Shown: piece by piece, positions 17,505 to 25,961 of the stretch
How the letters are laid out: each line of letters starts with the position of its first letter
Numbering within the stretch: position 1 is the stretch's first letter
From: Marinobacter sp. X15-166B
GTDB taxonomy: Bacteria; Pseudomonadota; Gammaproteobacteria; Pseudomonadales; Oleiphilaceae
NCBI RefSeq assembly: GCF_001752365.1
Contig: NZ_MEIY01000001.1
Location: 1,670,774 to 1,734,773 of the forward strand
DNA length: 64,000 nt
Reading direction: 5' to 3'
Translations under genes and position numbers: made by a program
Notes under the pieces: generated by a model
What the model saw: only the letters and a program-made list of their open reading frames with translations
Told to the model about the DNA's origin: nothing
Databases searched by the model: none

Positions 17505-20500
17505 ATGATTGAAGTGGTAAGCGAAGTGGCAGTGGAGAAGGGGTATGCGGCGTTTCTTGAGGCCCTGCGGGCACGCGGATTCGCGGGCGAGATTGCCATG
17601 GACCATGGCAGTCGCACGGTACTGGCCACCGACAACTCGATCTACCAGCGTCTGCCCCAGGCGGCGGTGTTTCCCAAACACGCTGGCGACCTGGAACTGC
17701 TGGCCCGCCTCGCTGCGGAACCGCTCCACCGCGCTATCGTCCTGACCCCCCGCGGCGGCGGCACCGGCACCAATGGGCAGTCACTGACCACCGGCATTGT
17801 GGTGGATGTGTCGCGCCACATGAACCGGATTCTTGACATCGACGTAGAGGCGCGCCGGGTGCGCGTTCAGGCGGGAGTGGTCAAGGACCAGCTCAATGCC
17901 GCGCTGAAGCCCCATGGGTTGTTCTTTGCCCCCGAACTGTCGACCTCGAATCGCGCCACCATCGGCGGCATGATTTCCACCGACGCCAGCGGTCAGGGCA
18001 GCTGTGAATACGGTAAAACCCGTGATCATGTGCTCGAACTGGACACCATTTTGCTGGGCGGTCAGCACCTCCACAGCCGCGCACTGACCGCGGACGAAGA
18101 GCAAACGGCACGCCAGCAGCAAGGCCTGCTGGGGCAGGTGCACGCCACCGCCGCCGAGATCATTGATGGGCAACGGGCGCTGATCGAGGCAACATTCCCA
18201 CCGCTTAACCGCTGCCTGACCGGTTACGACCTGGCGCATCTGCGTGATGAGGACGGCCAGCTCAACCTCAACAGCGTGTTGTGCGGCTCGGAGGGTTCAC
18301 TGGGCTTTCTGAACGAAGCGGTATTGAACGTACTGCCGATCCCCACACACGCCACGCTGGTGAATGTGCGCTACGCCAGTTTCATGGACGCGTTGCGCGA
18401 TGCCAAAGCGCTGATGGGCAGTGTCGCCCGGCCAACGTCCATCGAAACCATCGACGACAAAGTGCTGCAGCTGGCCATGGAAGACTTTGTCTGGGACAGC
18501 GTCGCGGAGTTTTTCCCGGTGACCGGCGAGGCACCGATTCGTGGCATAAATCTGATTGAGTTCAATGACAACGACCCGGACGCCCTGGCGGAGCGGGTGC
18601 ACGCGTTTACCCAGCATCTGGGGCAGGACGCCTCGGTGGAGCGGCTGGGCTACACCCTGGCGCAAGGACGAGCGCAGATTCAGAAGGTGTACGGCATGCG
18701 CAAGCGCTCGGTCGGCCTGCTGGGCAACGTTCAGGGCGAAAAACGCCCCATTCCGTTTGTGGAAGACACGGCAGTGCCACCGGAGCATCTGGCGGATTTT
18801 ATTGCGGAATTCCGGGCCGCTCTGGATGCCCGCGGGCTATCCTACGGTATGTTCGGTCATGTCGATGCGGGGGTGCTGCACGTGCGCCCCGCCATTGATA
18901 TGAAAGACCCCGAGCAGGAACAGCTGATCCGCGCGGTGTCGGATGAAGTCGCCGCGCTGGCGCAAAAATACGGCGGCCTGTTGTGGGGTGAACACGGTAA
19001 GGGCGTGCGCTCGGAGTATGCGCCCCGGTTTTTCGGTGAACTTTATCCCAGTCTGCAACGGGTCAAGGCGGCTTTTGACCCCTACAACCAGCTTAATCCC
19101 GGCAAAATTGCCACCCCCGCCAAGGACGCTGCAGCTGCGGAGCCGGACAGACTGATCGCCCGTGACAGCGACCCGGATTTGCTCACCGTGGATGGGGTAG
19201 TCACCCGTGGCCAGCTCGACCGGAGCATCGATGAGCGTGCCTGGCAAGCCTACGACGCGGCGGTCTACTGCAACGGCAACGGCGCTTGCTACAACTACGA
19301 TGTGGACGACCCCATGTGCCCGTCCTGGAAGGCCACCCGGGATCGCCGCCATTCACCCAAAGGCCGCGCCAGTTTGATCCGTGAATGGTTGCGGCTGCAA
19401 TCCCAGGCGGGGATTGACGTCGTGGAAGAATCCCGCAGGCAACAAACGGAAGGTCTTTGGGGCTTTGTTAAACGCTGGCCGCGACGGCTGGCCAACACCC
19501 TCAGCAAAAAACAGCGGCACGATTATTCCCATCAGGTGTATGACGCCATGGCGGGTTGTCTGGCGTGCAAATCCTGTGCGGGCCAGTGCCCCATCAAGGT
19601 CAACGTACCCCAGTTCCGTTCGCAGTTTTTAGAGGTGTACCACGGCCGCTACCTGCGCCCGGTGCGCGACTACGTCATGGCCGCCACCGAGGTTATGGTG
19701 CCGGCCCTGGCCCGGGTTGCCCCGCTTTATAATGCGCTCCTGGGCCAGCGGTGGGTGGAACAGCTTATGCGGCGCACCCTGGGCATCAGCGATTCCCCGC
19801 CGCTCTCCCGGGCCAGCGTGAGCAAGCAGCTGCGCGCCTGGGGTGTGGCAGCAGCCACCCCGGCCTCGCTGGCGTTCCTCACCGAGCAGCAGCGCGCAGA
19901 CAGCGTGATATTGATACAGGATGCGTTTACGACCCATTTTGAAGCCAGTCTGGTCATGGACGTGGTGGAACTGCTGTCCCGTCTTGGTTTGCGGGTGTTC
20001 GTGATGCCGTTCTCCGCCAACGGCAAGCCACTTCACGTCCAGGGCTTCCTCGGGGCGTTTGAGCGGACCGCGGCCAAACAGGCCGAGCGGTTACGCCTGC
20101 TGGCCCGCTTCGGAATCCCGATGGTCGGCATAGATCCGGCGATGACCCTGACGTACCGCCAGGAATACGTGAAGGCGCTGGGGCCGGAGGCCGTGCCGCA
20201 GGTGTGGATGCTGCAAGAGTGGCTGGCAGAGCGGCTCAGCACCCGGGCACCCGGCCCGCAAGCGGCGTCTGCCCCCGGCTTCAAATTGCTCGCCCATTGC
20301 ACGGAAAAGACCAATGTGCCCGGCAGCCCGAGAGCGTGGCAACAGGTATTCGCTGCCTTTGGCCTGGAACTCGAACTGGTGTCCGCCGGCTGTTGTGGCA
20401 TGTCAGGTACTTACGGCCATGAAACCCGCAACGGGGCCACTTCGCAAATCATTTATGCACAATCCTGGCAGCCGCACGTCGAGGCGCCGGAGAACGCGGG

Positions 20501-20615
20501 CCGGCTGTTGGCGACCGGTTACTCCTGTCGCAGCCAGGTAAAACGCTACTCTGACCTTGGCTTGCGCCATCCGTTGCAGGCGTTGCTGAGCCAGGCAAAG
20601 TCTGCCAACCCGTAA
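17505..20615 (+). CDS. ydiJ: YdiJ-type FAD/Fe-S D-2-hydroxyglutarate dehydrogenase
   Basis: Large respiratory-type flavoprotein of 1036 residues, close to the length of E. coli YdiJ. Domains in order: FAD-binding type 4 domain (residues about 45-270; LTPRGGGTGTNGQ), FAD-oxidase C-terminal domain (about 275-540; WGEHGKGVRSEY), an Fe-S region with CLACKSCAGQCP near residue 685, and a C-terminal cysteine-rich region with CCGMSGTYGHE near residue 962. Family members oxidise D-2-hydroxyglutarate to 2-oxoglutarate and pass electrons to the quinone pool. The ATG at 17505 is preceded by GAGG. The next gene, 32 bases on, encodes an HglS-type enzyme whose product is D-2-hydroxyglutarate, which strongly supports this substrate. 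Confidence 0.9.
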   Translation: MIEVVSEVAVEKGYAAFLEALRARGFAGEIAMDHGSRTVLATDNSIYQRLPQAAVFPKHAGDLELLARLAAEPLHRAIVLTPRGGGTGTNGQSLTTGIVVDVSRHMNRILDIDVEARRVRVQAGVVKDQLNAALKPHGLFFAPELSTSNRATIGGMISTDASGQGSCEYGKTRDHVLELDTILLGGQHLHSRALTADEEQTARQQQGLLGQVHATAAEIIDGQRALIEATFPPLNRCLTGYDLAHLRDEDGQLNLNSVLCGSEGSLGFLNEAVLNVLPIPTHATLVNVRYASFMDALRDAKALMGSVARPTSIETIDDKVLQLAMEDFVWDSVAEFFPVTGEAPIRGINLIEFNDNDPDALAERVHAFTQHLGQDASVERLGYTLAQGRAQIQKVYGMRKRSVGLLGNVQGEKRPIPFVEDTAVPPEHLADFIAEFRAALDARGLSYGMFGHVDAGVLHVRPAIDMKDPEQEQLIRAVSDEVAALAQKYGGLLWGEHGKGVRSEYAPRFFGELYPSLQRVKAAFDPYNQLNPGKIATPAKDAAAAEPDRLIARDSDPDLLTVDGVVTRGQLDRSIDERAWQAYDAAVYCNGNGACYNYDVDDPMCPSWKATRDRRHSPKGRASLIREWLRLQSQAGIDVVEESRRQQTEGLWGFVKRWPRRLANTLSKKQRHDYSHQVYDAMAGCLACKSCAGQCPIKVNVPQFRSQFLEVYHGRYLRPVRDYVMAATEVMVPALARVAPLYNALLGQRWVEQLMRRTLGISDSPPLSRASVSKQLRAWGVAAATPASLAFLTEQQRADSVILIQDAFTTHFEASLVMDVVELLSRLGLRVFVMPFSANGKPLHVQGFLGAFERTAAKQAERLRLLARFGIPMVGIDPAMTLTYRQEYVKALGPEAVPQVWMLQEWLAERLSTRAPGPQAASAPGFKLLAHCTEKTNVPGSPRAWQQVFAAFGLELELVSAGCCGMSGTYGHETRNGATSQIIYAQSWQPHVEAPENAGRLLATGYSCRSQVKRYSDLGLRHPLQALLSQAKSANP

Positions 20616-20647
20616 CACTTTATCCATACGCTATAGAGAGCCGTACC

Positions 20648-22015
20648 ATGACCCCAAACCAGTTTCTTTCAACCGACGATGTGCGCGATCGCTTTTCCAA
20701 AGCTATGTCTGCCCTGTATCAGGCCGAGGTGCCGCAATACGGGACCTTGCTGGAGCTTGTCGAGCAGGTTAACCAGGAAACGCTGGAGCAACAGCCTGAG
20801 CTGCGCCGCCGCCTGCAGGCACAAGGCGAGCTGGCCCGACTGAACGTGGAGCGCCACGGGGCGATCCGGGTCGGCACGGCGGCCGAGCTGGCCATGCTGC
20901 GGCGGCTGTTCGCGGTCATGGGCATGCACCCGGTCGGTTACTACGACCTGTCCGAGGCGGGCGTGCCGGTGCATTCAACGGCGTTCCGCCCGATTACCGA
21001 CGCGGCCCTGGCCCGTAACCCGTTTCGGGTGTTTACCTCCCTGCTGCGGTTGGAACTGATTGACAGTGACGCGCTGCGACAGCGGGCCGAAGCGGTGCTG
21101 GCCCAGCGCGACATTTTCACCCCCAAAGTTCGCGAGCTGATCGCACGCCATGAATCCCAGGGCGGGTTAACAGACGCAGAAGCGGATCAATTTGTGCAGG
21201 AGGCGCTGGAAACCTTCCGCTGGCATCAGGATGCCACCGTGGATCTGGACACCTACCAGGCCTTGCACGACGAACACCGCCTGATTGCGGATGTGGTGTG
21301 TTTCCGCGGGCCGCACATTAATCACCTGACACCGCGCACCCTGGACATCGACGAAGCGCAGCGCCGTATGCCGGCGATGGGCATGAACCCCAAAGCGGTG
21401 ATCGAGGGTCCGCCCCGTCGCCAGAGCCCGATTTTGCTGCGCCAAACCAGCTTTAAGGCACTGGAAGAACCGATTCGTTTTGCCGGTGATGCCCAGGGCA
21501 CCCACACCGCCCGGTTTGGCGAGATCGAACAACGTGGCATGGCGCTGACGCCGAAGGGGCGGGCGCTCTATGACCAGCTGTTGAACGAAGGTCGCAAACA
21601 GACGGCGGGTCTGGATAACGAAGCGCATCAGGCGGTTATGGAAAAAGTATTCGCCGCTTTCCCCGATGACAATGAGACCATGCGCCGTGAGGGACTGGCT
21701 TACTTCCACTATCACCTGACCGAACAGGGGCAGGCTGCCAGGGGCGTGACCACCGAAGACATCGACACGCTGCTCGCACAGGGTCTGGTGGAAGCGCAGC
21801 CGATTACCTACGAAGACTTTTTGCCGGTGAGCGCCGCCGGTATCTTCCAGTCGAACCTGGGCGGAGGGGCAAACGAGGCCTACGCCGGGAACGCCAACCA
21901 GACCGCCTTCGAACAAGCGCTGGGCGCGCCGGTGACCGACGAGCTGGCGCTGTACGCGGAGCGGGAACACGCCTCCAAAACCCAGGTGCTGGCAAAATTG
22001 CACGCCTCGGATTAA
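20648..22015 (+). CDS. hglS: 2-oxoadipate dioxygenase/decarboxylase (HglS/YdcJ family, DUF1338)
   Basis: Fe(II) enzyme of 455 residues that converts 2-oxoadipate to D-2-hydroxyglutarate with O2 and release of CO2, the step known from bacterial D-lysine catabolism. His70 (ERHGAIR), His226 (GPHINH) and Glu294 (FGEIEQRG) fall at the positions I recall for the metal ligands of Pseudomonas putida HglS, and Arg74 at the recalled substrate-contacting position. The length is usual. It directly follows the YdiJ-type dehydrogenase on the same strand, forming a two-step route from 2-oxoadipate to 2-oxoglutarate. No lysine-degrading genes are in the window, so 2-oxoadipate may come from outside the cell or from a pathway elsewhere. 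Confidence 0.92.
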   Translation: MTPNQFLSTDDVRDRFSKAMSALYQAEVPQYGTLLELVEQVNQETLEQQPELRRRLQAQGELARLNVERHGAIRVGTAAELAMLRRLFAVMGMHPVGYYDLSEAGVPVHSTAFRPITDAALARNPFRVFTSLLRLELIDSDALRQRAEAVLAQRDIFTPKVRELIARHESQGGLTDAEADQFVQEALETFRWHQDATVDLDTYQALHDEHRLIADVVCFRGPHINHLTPRTLDIDEAQRRMPAMGMNPKAVIEGPPRRQSPILLRQTSFKALEEPIRFAGDAQGTHTARFGEIEQRGMALTPKGRALYDQLLNEGRKQTAGLDNEAHQAVMEKVFAAFPDDNETMRREGLAYFHYHLTEQGQAARGVTTEDIDTLLAQGLVEAQPITYEDFLPVSAAGIFQSNLGGGANEAYAGNANQTAFEQALGAPVTDELALYAEREHASKTQVLAKLHASD

Positions 22016-22065
22016 GCGTCGGGAGAGTCCCCGCGCGCCCGCAACCGCTTACCTGAAGCGCGTTG

Positions 22066-22111
22066 CCGGGCAAACCGCCACCTGGCTGGCACCTGAGTGG
22101 CGGTTTGCCGG
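22066..22111. terminator. Strong stem-loop between hglS and the LysR gene
   Basis: GCAAACCGCCAC (22070-22081) pairs exactly with GTGGCGGTTTGC (22097-22108), with extra outer pairs. It lies between convergent genes. There is no T run, so it is a terminator-like or 3'-stabilising hairpin rather than a clear intrinsic terminator. Confidence 0.6.
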
Positions 22112-22125
22112 ATCAGATCCACCGC

Positions 22126-23046
22126 TCAGAAGCTGCGTCTGTGCCCGCTGTCGTTGGCCATGCCCAATAACCACGCCTTGAACGCGACGACCGTGGACGG
22201 CAGCTCCCGGTGCGGGGTGACATACAGGCGGTAGTCGTAGTTCAGGGTTGCGTTGGCCGGCGATTGAAAGGGAATCAGCAAGGATCCGTTATGGCGTTCC
22301 TCTTCCACCAGGCAGGAGGGCACCAACGCAATGCCGATGCCCGCCACGGCGGCCTGAATCAGGTGGGAGGTCATTTCGAACTGGGGCCCGGGCCGCATGG
22401 TCGCCGTGGGAATATCGTGGGCCGAGAACCACTGGCTCCAGTCATCCGGTCGGGTCGCAACCTGCAGCAGGGTGTGCGCGGTCGCGTCAGCCGGACACTG
22501 CAACGGAACCTTCGCCAGCAGGGCGGGGCTGATGACCGGCACCAGCTGATCCTGAATCAGCGGATAAGTCACCAGTCCGGGCCAGACACTGTCGCCACCG
22601 CTGATCACCGCGTCCATGCCGGCAAGCTCCATATCGAACGGGCGGATTCTGGCGTGGATGTGCACCAGGGTATCCGGGTGCCGGGCATAGAAATCGGAGA
22701 GGCGCGGCATGAGCCACATGGCGGCAAAGGTGGGCAGGCAGGCCAGATTGATGGATCCGCCGGATGCCCGATATGCGCTCACCTGACGCGAGGCGTTGCG
22801 TATCTGCTGCAGACCGCTGCGGACTTCCCGCAGATACATCGCCCCCGCTTCGCTCAGTCTGAGTTGCCGGCCATCCCGCACAAACAACCGGACCTCCAGC
22901 AACGCCTCCAGCGACTGGACATGGCGGCTGACCACGCTCTGGGTGAGCGAAAGTTCTTCGGCCGCCCGGGTGAAACTCAGATGCTTTGCCGCGGCTTCGA
23001 AGGCGATCAGCCATGACATCGAGGGAGTGAGACGCCTTGGGTTCAT
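22126..23046 (-). CDS. LysR-family transcriptional regulator (GcvA-like)
   Basis: Regulator of 306 residues with an N-terminal HTH (residues about 10-65; LSFTRAAEELSLTQSVVSRH) and a LysR effector domain (SINLACLPTFAAMWLMPRLS). By eye it resembles the regulator at 16213 and belongs to the same branch. It is divergent from the third tctC gene across a 283-base gap, the typical position for a regulator of that transporter gene. The ATG at 23046 gives the usual short N-terminus. The effector is unknown. Confidence 0.92.
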   Translation of the reverse strand: MNPRRLTPSMSWLIAFEAAAKHLSFTRAAEELSLTQSVVSRHVQSLEALLEVRLFVRDGRQLRLSEAGAMYLREVRSGLQQIRNASRQVSAYRASGGSINLACLPTFAAMWLMPRLSDFYARHPDTLVHIHARIRPFDMELAGMDAVISGGDSVWPGLVTYPLIQDQLVPVISPALLAKVPLQCPADATAHTLLQVATRPDDWSQWFSAHDIPTATMRPGPQFEMTSHLIQAAVAGIGIALVPSCLVEEERHNGSLLIPFQSPANATLNYDYRLYVTPHRELPSTVVAFKAWLLGMANDSGHRRSF

Positions 23047-23329
23047 GTTCAGCTCGGATCGTTGTCTGGTTGGTTTCCTGCCCGCAGGGTGGAGTATTCA
23101 TAAACTGAACGAATCAGGTGCAGATTATCAGTTTGTTTGGCGCGGGTTAATCCCCGATCATCTGATGGCTGAAGGTTCACTTCCGTATCGCCATGCCCCC
23201 TCACGTCAGGCGAAGTGCAAACACAAACCAAAGCTACCAGGGGCATAGCGCGCAGCCACGCGGCTTTCAGGCGGTGGCTGCGCACGACTGTTGACAACAA
23301 TTCTAATAAGACAAAGGGAAGGAAGCACC

Positions 23330-24325
23330 ATGAAAAAGAACGCGATAGGCAAAGCAATGTCCCGGCTGGCCGGGGGCGCGCTCCTGGCACTCAGCGCGTT
23401 TTCTGTCTCAGTGGCCGCGGCGGACTGGCCCACCAAAAACATTCATCTGATCGTGCCCTATTCTGCAGGGGGGAACACGGATCTTGTCTCCCGCCGCATC
23501 GCCGACCTGTTGCAGGAAGAACTCCAAGCCACGGTGGTCGTTGAAAATCGCCCCGGGGCCGGTTCCACCATAGCGACCGGACGGCTGGCCCGGGGAGGGC
23601 GCGATGCGGACCATACCATTCTTATGGCATCGCCCGGACATGTGATCGGACCCGCTATCTACCCCAATCTGCAATACGATCCGGTGAACGATTTTCGGTT
23701 CATTGAGAAGATCATCCAGATCCCCAATGTCATGGTGGTGCCGGCTGACAGCCCGTACAACACCGTAGACGAATTCATCGACGCGGCGAAACACCAGAAC
23801 ATGACCTTCAGTCACCCCGGAGTTGGCAGCTCCATTCACATGTCTGGCGAGCTGTTCAAGACGTTTACCAAAACGCAGCTGACTGCGGTGCCCTACCCGG
23901 GCAGCGGCGCAGCCTTGCCCGCGCTGTTGACCGGGGATGTGAACGTCTCGTTCGAGAATATCACCACCGTGCTCCCCCACATCAGATCGGGCGCGTTGAA
24001 GCCGTTGGCCGTCACCTCGGCCCAGCGTTCCCGCTACCTGCCCGAAGTACCCACGGTACGGGAGTCGCAAGGGTACGATCTGGATACCTTCACCACCGCT
24101 TCCTGGAACGGCGTAATCGCTCATAAAACCTTCCCGGACGAGGGGGTCGCGGCCCTGCGCAAAGCGCTGCAGCAGGTCAAGCAAAATCCGACCTTCCTCA
24201 CGTTTATTGAGCAGGCCGGAGCCGAAACCATAACCCTGTCGGGCGATGCATTCGATGCGTTCATCGCGTCAGAAGTGGCGCGCTGGCAGATGGTCGCCGC
24301 AGAGGCTGGTATCCGGCAGCAATAA
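23330..24325 (+). CDS. tctC: TctC-family substrate-binding protein (copy 3)
   Basis: Periplasmic TctC/Bug receptor of 331 residues. The signal peptide begins MKKNAIGKAM and ends near VSVAAA; the mature chain starts ADWPTKNIHL. It has the VPYSAGGNTD motif and MASPGHVIG loop, but it is clearly more diverged than copies 1 and 2 (for example IPNVMVVPADSPYNTVDEF and a different C-terminus). The start is fixed by a GGGAAGGA sequence seven bases upstream. No TctA or TctB follows; the next gene is an FAD dehydrogenase, so it would share the TctAB of the operon at 10.7-12.8 kb or act otherwise. Confidence 0.92.
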   Translation: MKKNAIGKAMSRLAGGALLALSAFSVSVAAADWPTKNIHLIVPYSAGGNTDLVSRRIADLLQEELQATVVVENRPGAGSTIATGRLARGGRDADHTILMASPGHVIGPAIYPNLQYDPVNDFRFIEKIIQIPNVMVVPADSPYNTVDEFIDAAKHQNMTFSHPGVGSSIHMSGELFKTFTKTQLTAVPYPGSGAALPALLTGDVNVSFENITTVLPHIRSGALKPLAVTSAQRSRYLPEVPTVRESQGYDLDTFTTASWNGVIAHKTFPDEGVAALRKALQQVKQNPTFLTFIEQAGAETITLSGDAFDAFIASEVARWQMVAAEAGIRQQ

Positions 24326-24362
24326 CAGCGCGCTGGCGGCAGATTTGCCGCCCATGCGCTGT
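24325..24362. terminator. Nested stem-loop after tctC copy 3
   Basis: Outer arms ACAGCGC (24325-24331) and GCGCTGT (24356-24362) enclose an inner stem GGCGGCA/TGCCGCC (24335-24352) with a GATT loop. It begins at the tctC stop codon region and has no T run. It may protect the 3' end of the tctC message or reduce read-through into the next gene. Confidence 0.5.
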
Positions 24363-24538
24363 AGCGGAGTGTTTGCGCCGCGACCGGGACGGTTGCGGTG
24401 CCCATCGCCCGGGGTCGGCAGATCGATTCGGGCGGTTTCTCTTCAGGAAGGCCTGGCAGGTAATGCCTCCGGACGCTGTTCGGGGCAATGGGGCTGATCT
24501 GGACCAATCTAAATTTGAACACAACCAAGAGGCAATTT

Positions 24539-25933
24539 ATGGACGCACTGCTGGACGCCGTCGCAGAGCTGGTCGGCCCCAATCACGTACTGCGCGACGA
24601 GGATGTACACGCCCGACGAGCGGACTGGCTGAGCGGTGAGGCCTGTTTGGCCCGAGCTCTGGTAAGGCCGGCCAATACCGACCAGTTGGCGCAGGTGGTG
24701 GCACTGTGCCACGCCGCCGGACAGCCCATCGTGACCCACGGCGGACTCACCGGGCTGGTGGGCGGGGCCGTGGCCGGCGCGGAGGAATTGGTGATTTCGC
24801 TGGAGCGCATGACCGCCATTGAGGCGGTCGACCCGGTCAGTGGCACCATGACGGTGCAGGCCGGGGCTCCCTTGCAACTCGTTCAGGAGGCCGCTGCCGA
24901 GGCGGGCATGCAGTTTGCGCTGGACCTGGGTGCCCGTGGCTCCTGCACCATCGGCGGCAACATCGCCACCAATGCCGGGGGCGTGCGGGTCATCCGCTAT
25001 GGAATGATGCGTGATCTGGTCCTGGGTCTGGAGGCGGTGCTGGCGGACGGCACCCTGGTCAGTTCCATGAATCGCATGCTGAAGAACAACGCCGGCTATG
25101 ACCTCAAACAATTGTTCATCGGCACCGAGGGCACCCTCGGTATTGTCACCCGGGCGGTGCTCAGGCTGCAGCCACAACCCGCGGCAACACACACGGCACT
25201 GGTGGCCTGCGCCGATTTTGCCAGTCTCACCGGACTGTTGCAGGATATCCGCCAGTCTTTGGGGGGCGAGCTCGGCGCTTTTGAAGTGATGTGGCACAGT
25301 TTCTACGCGTTGTTGACCGACGAGAGTGGGCGCCACACCGCTCCAATATCCGCCGACGCGCCCTACTATGTGCTGATTGAAGCACTCTGCAGTCAGCAAG
25401 CCGGGTCTGCCGAGCGCTTCGAGCGGGCGATCGGGTCTGCGTTTGAAAAAGAGCTGCTGGTGGATGCGGTGGTGGCCAGTTCGGAGCATCAGCGCGAGCG
25501 GCTGTGGGCCATCAGGGAAGACGTCGAAGGTCTGTCCCATTTGCTGGCGCCACGTTTTGCCTTCGATATCAGCCTGCCCATACCGGACATGGAGCTCTAC
25601 GTGCGTAATCTGGAGACCGCGGTGGCCGAGCACTGGACGGATGCACGGGTGGTGGTGTTCGGGCACCTGGGGGACGGCAACCTGCATGTGTCGGTGGCCA
25701 CCGGCGGCAAGGACGAAGTGACCCGCCAGCGGGTTGAAGCGCTGGTGTATGAGCCATTACAGGCTCTGGGCGGGTCGATCTCCGCCGAACACGGCATCGG
25801 CCTGCACAAACGCAACCAGTTGCAACTGTCCCGTAACCCGGCGGAAATAGCCCTGATGCAGCGGATGAAGGACGCCCTGGATCCGCTGCAGCTGCTGAAC
25901 CGTCACAAGGTGCTGCCCGATCCAGGGCACTAA
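24539..25933 (+). CDS. FAD-linked D-2-hydroxyacid dehydrogenase (D2HGDH/GlcD family)
   Basis: Flavoprotein of 464 residues with an FAD-binding type 4 domain (residues about 35-215; THGGLTGLVGG, GNIATNAGG) and an FAD-oxidase C-terminal domain ending in GHLGDGNLHVSV and SAEHGIGLHKR, the metal/active-site motifs of the family. The length matches characterised D-2-hydroxyglutarate dehydrogenases. GlcD- or DLD-type substrates (glycolate, D-lactate) cannot be excluded. The ATG at 24539 is chosen because AAGAGG precedes it by seven bases. It follows tctC copy 3 and faces the glutaryl-CoA genes, consistent with hydroxyglutarate metabolism. If so, the region has two unrelated-length enzymes for one reaction. 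Confidence 0.88.
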   Translation: MDALLDAVAELVGPNHVLRDEDVHARRADWLSGEACLARALVRPANTDQLAQVVALCHAAGQPIVTHGGLTGLVGGAVAGAEELVISLERMTAIEAVDPVSGTMTVQAGAPLQLVQEAAAEAGMQFALDLGARGSCTIGGNIATNAGGVRVIRYGMMRDLVLGLEAVLADGTLVSSMNRMLKNNAGYDLKQLFIGTEGTLGIVTRAVLRLQPQPAATHTALVACADFASLTGLLQDIRQSLGGELGAFEVMWHSFYALLTDESGRHTAPISADAPYYVLIEALCSQQAGSAERFERAIGSAFEKELLVDAVVASSEHQRERLWAIREDVEGLSHLLAPRFAFDISLPIPDMELYVRNLETAVAEHWTDARVVVFGHLGDGNLHVSVATGGKDEVTRQRVEALVYEPLQALGGSISAEHGIGLHKRNQLQLSRNPAEIALMQRMKDALDPLQLLNRHKVLPDPGH

Positions 25934-25961
25934 TCCAGCGAAGCGTTGGGCCCGGCAGCGG

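Noticed and set aside
9632..24325. The repeated tctC genes as a mobile-element duplication
   Set aside because: No transposase, terminal inverted repeats or target duplications are seen; ordinary gene duplication explains the copies.
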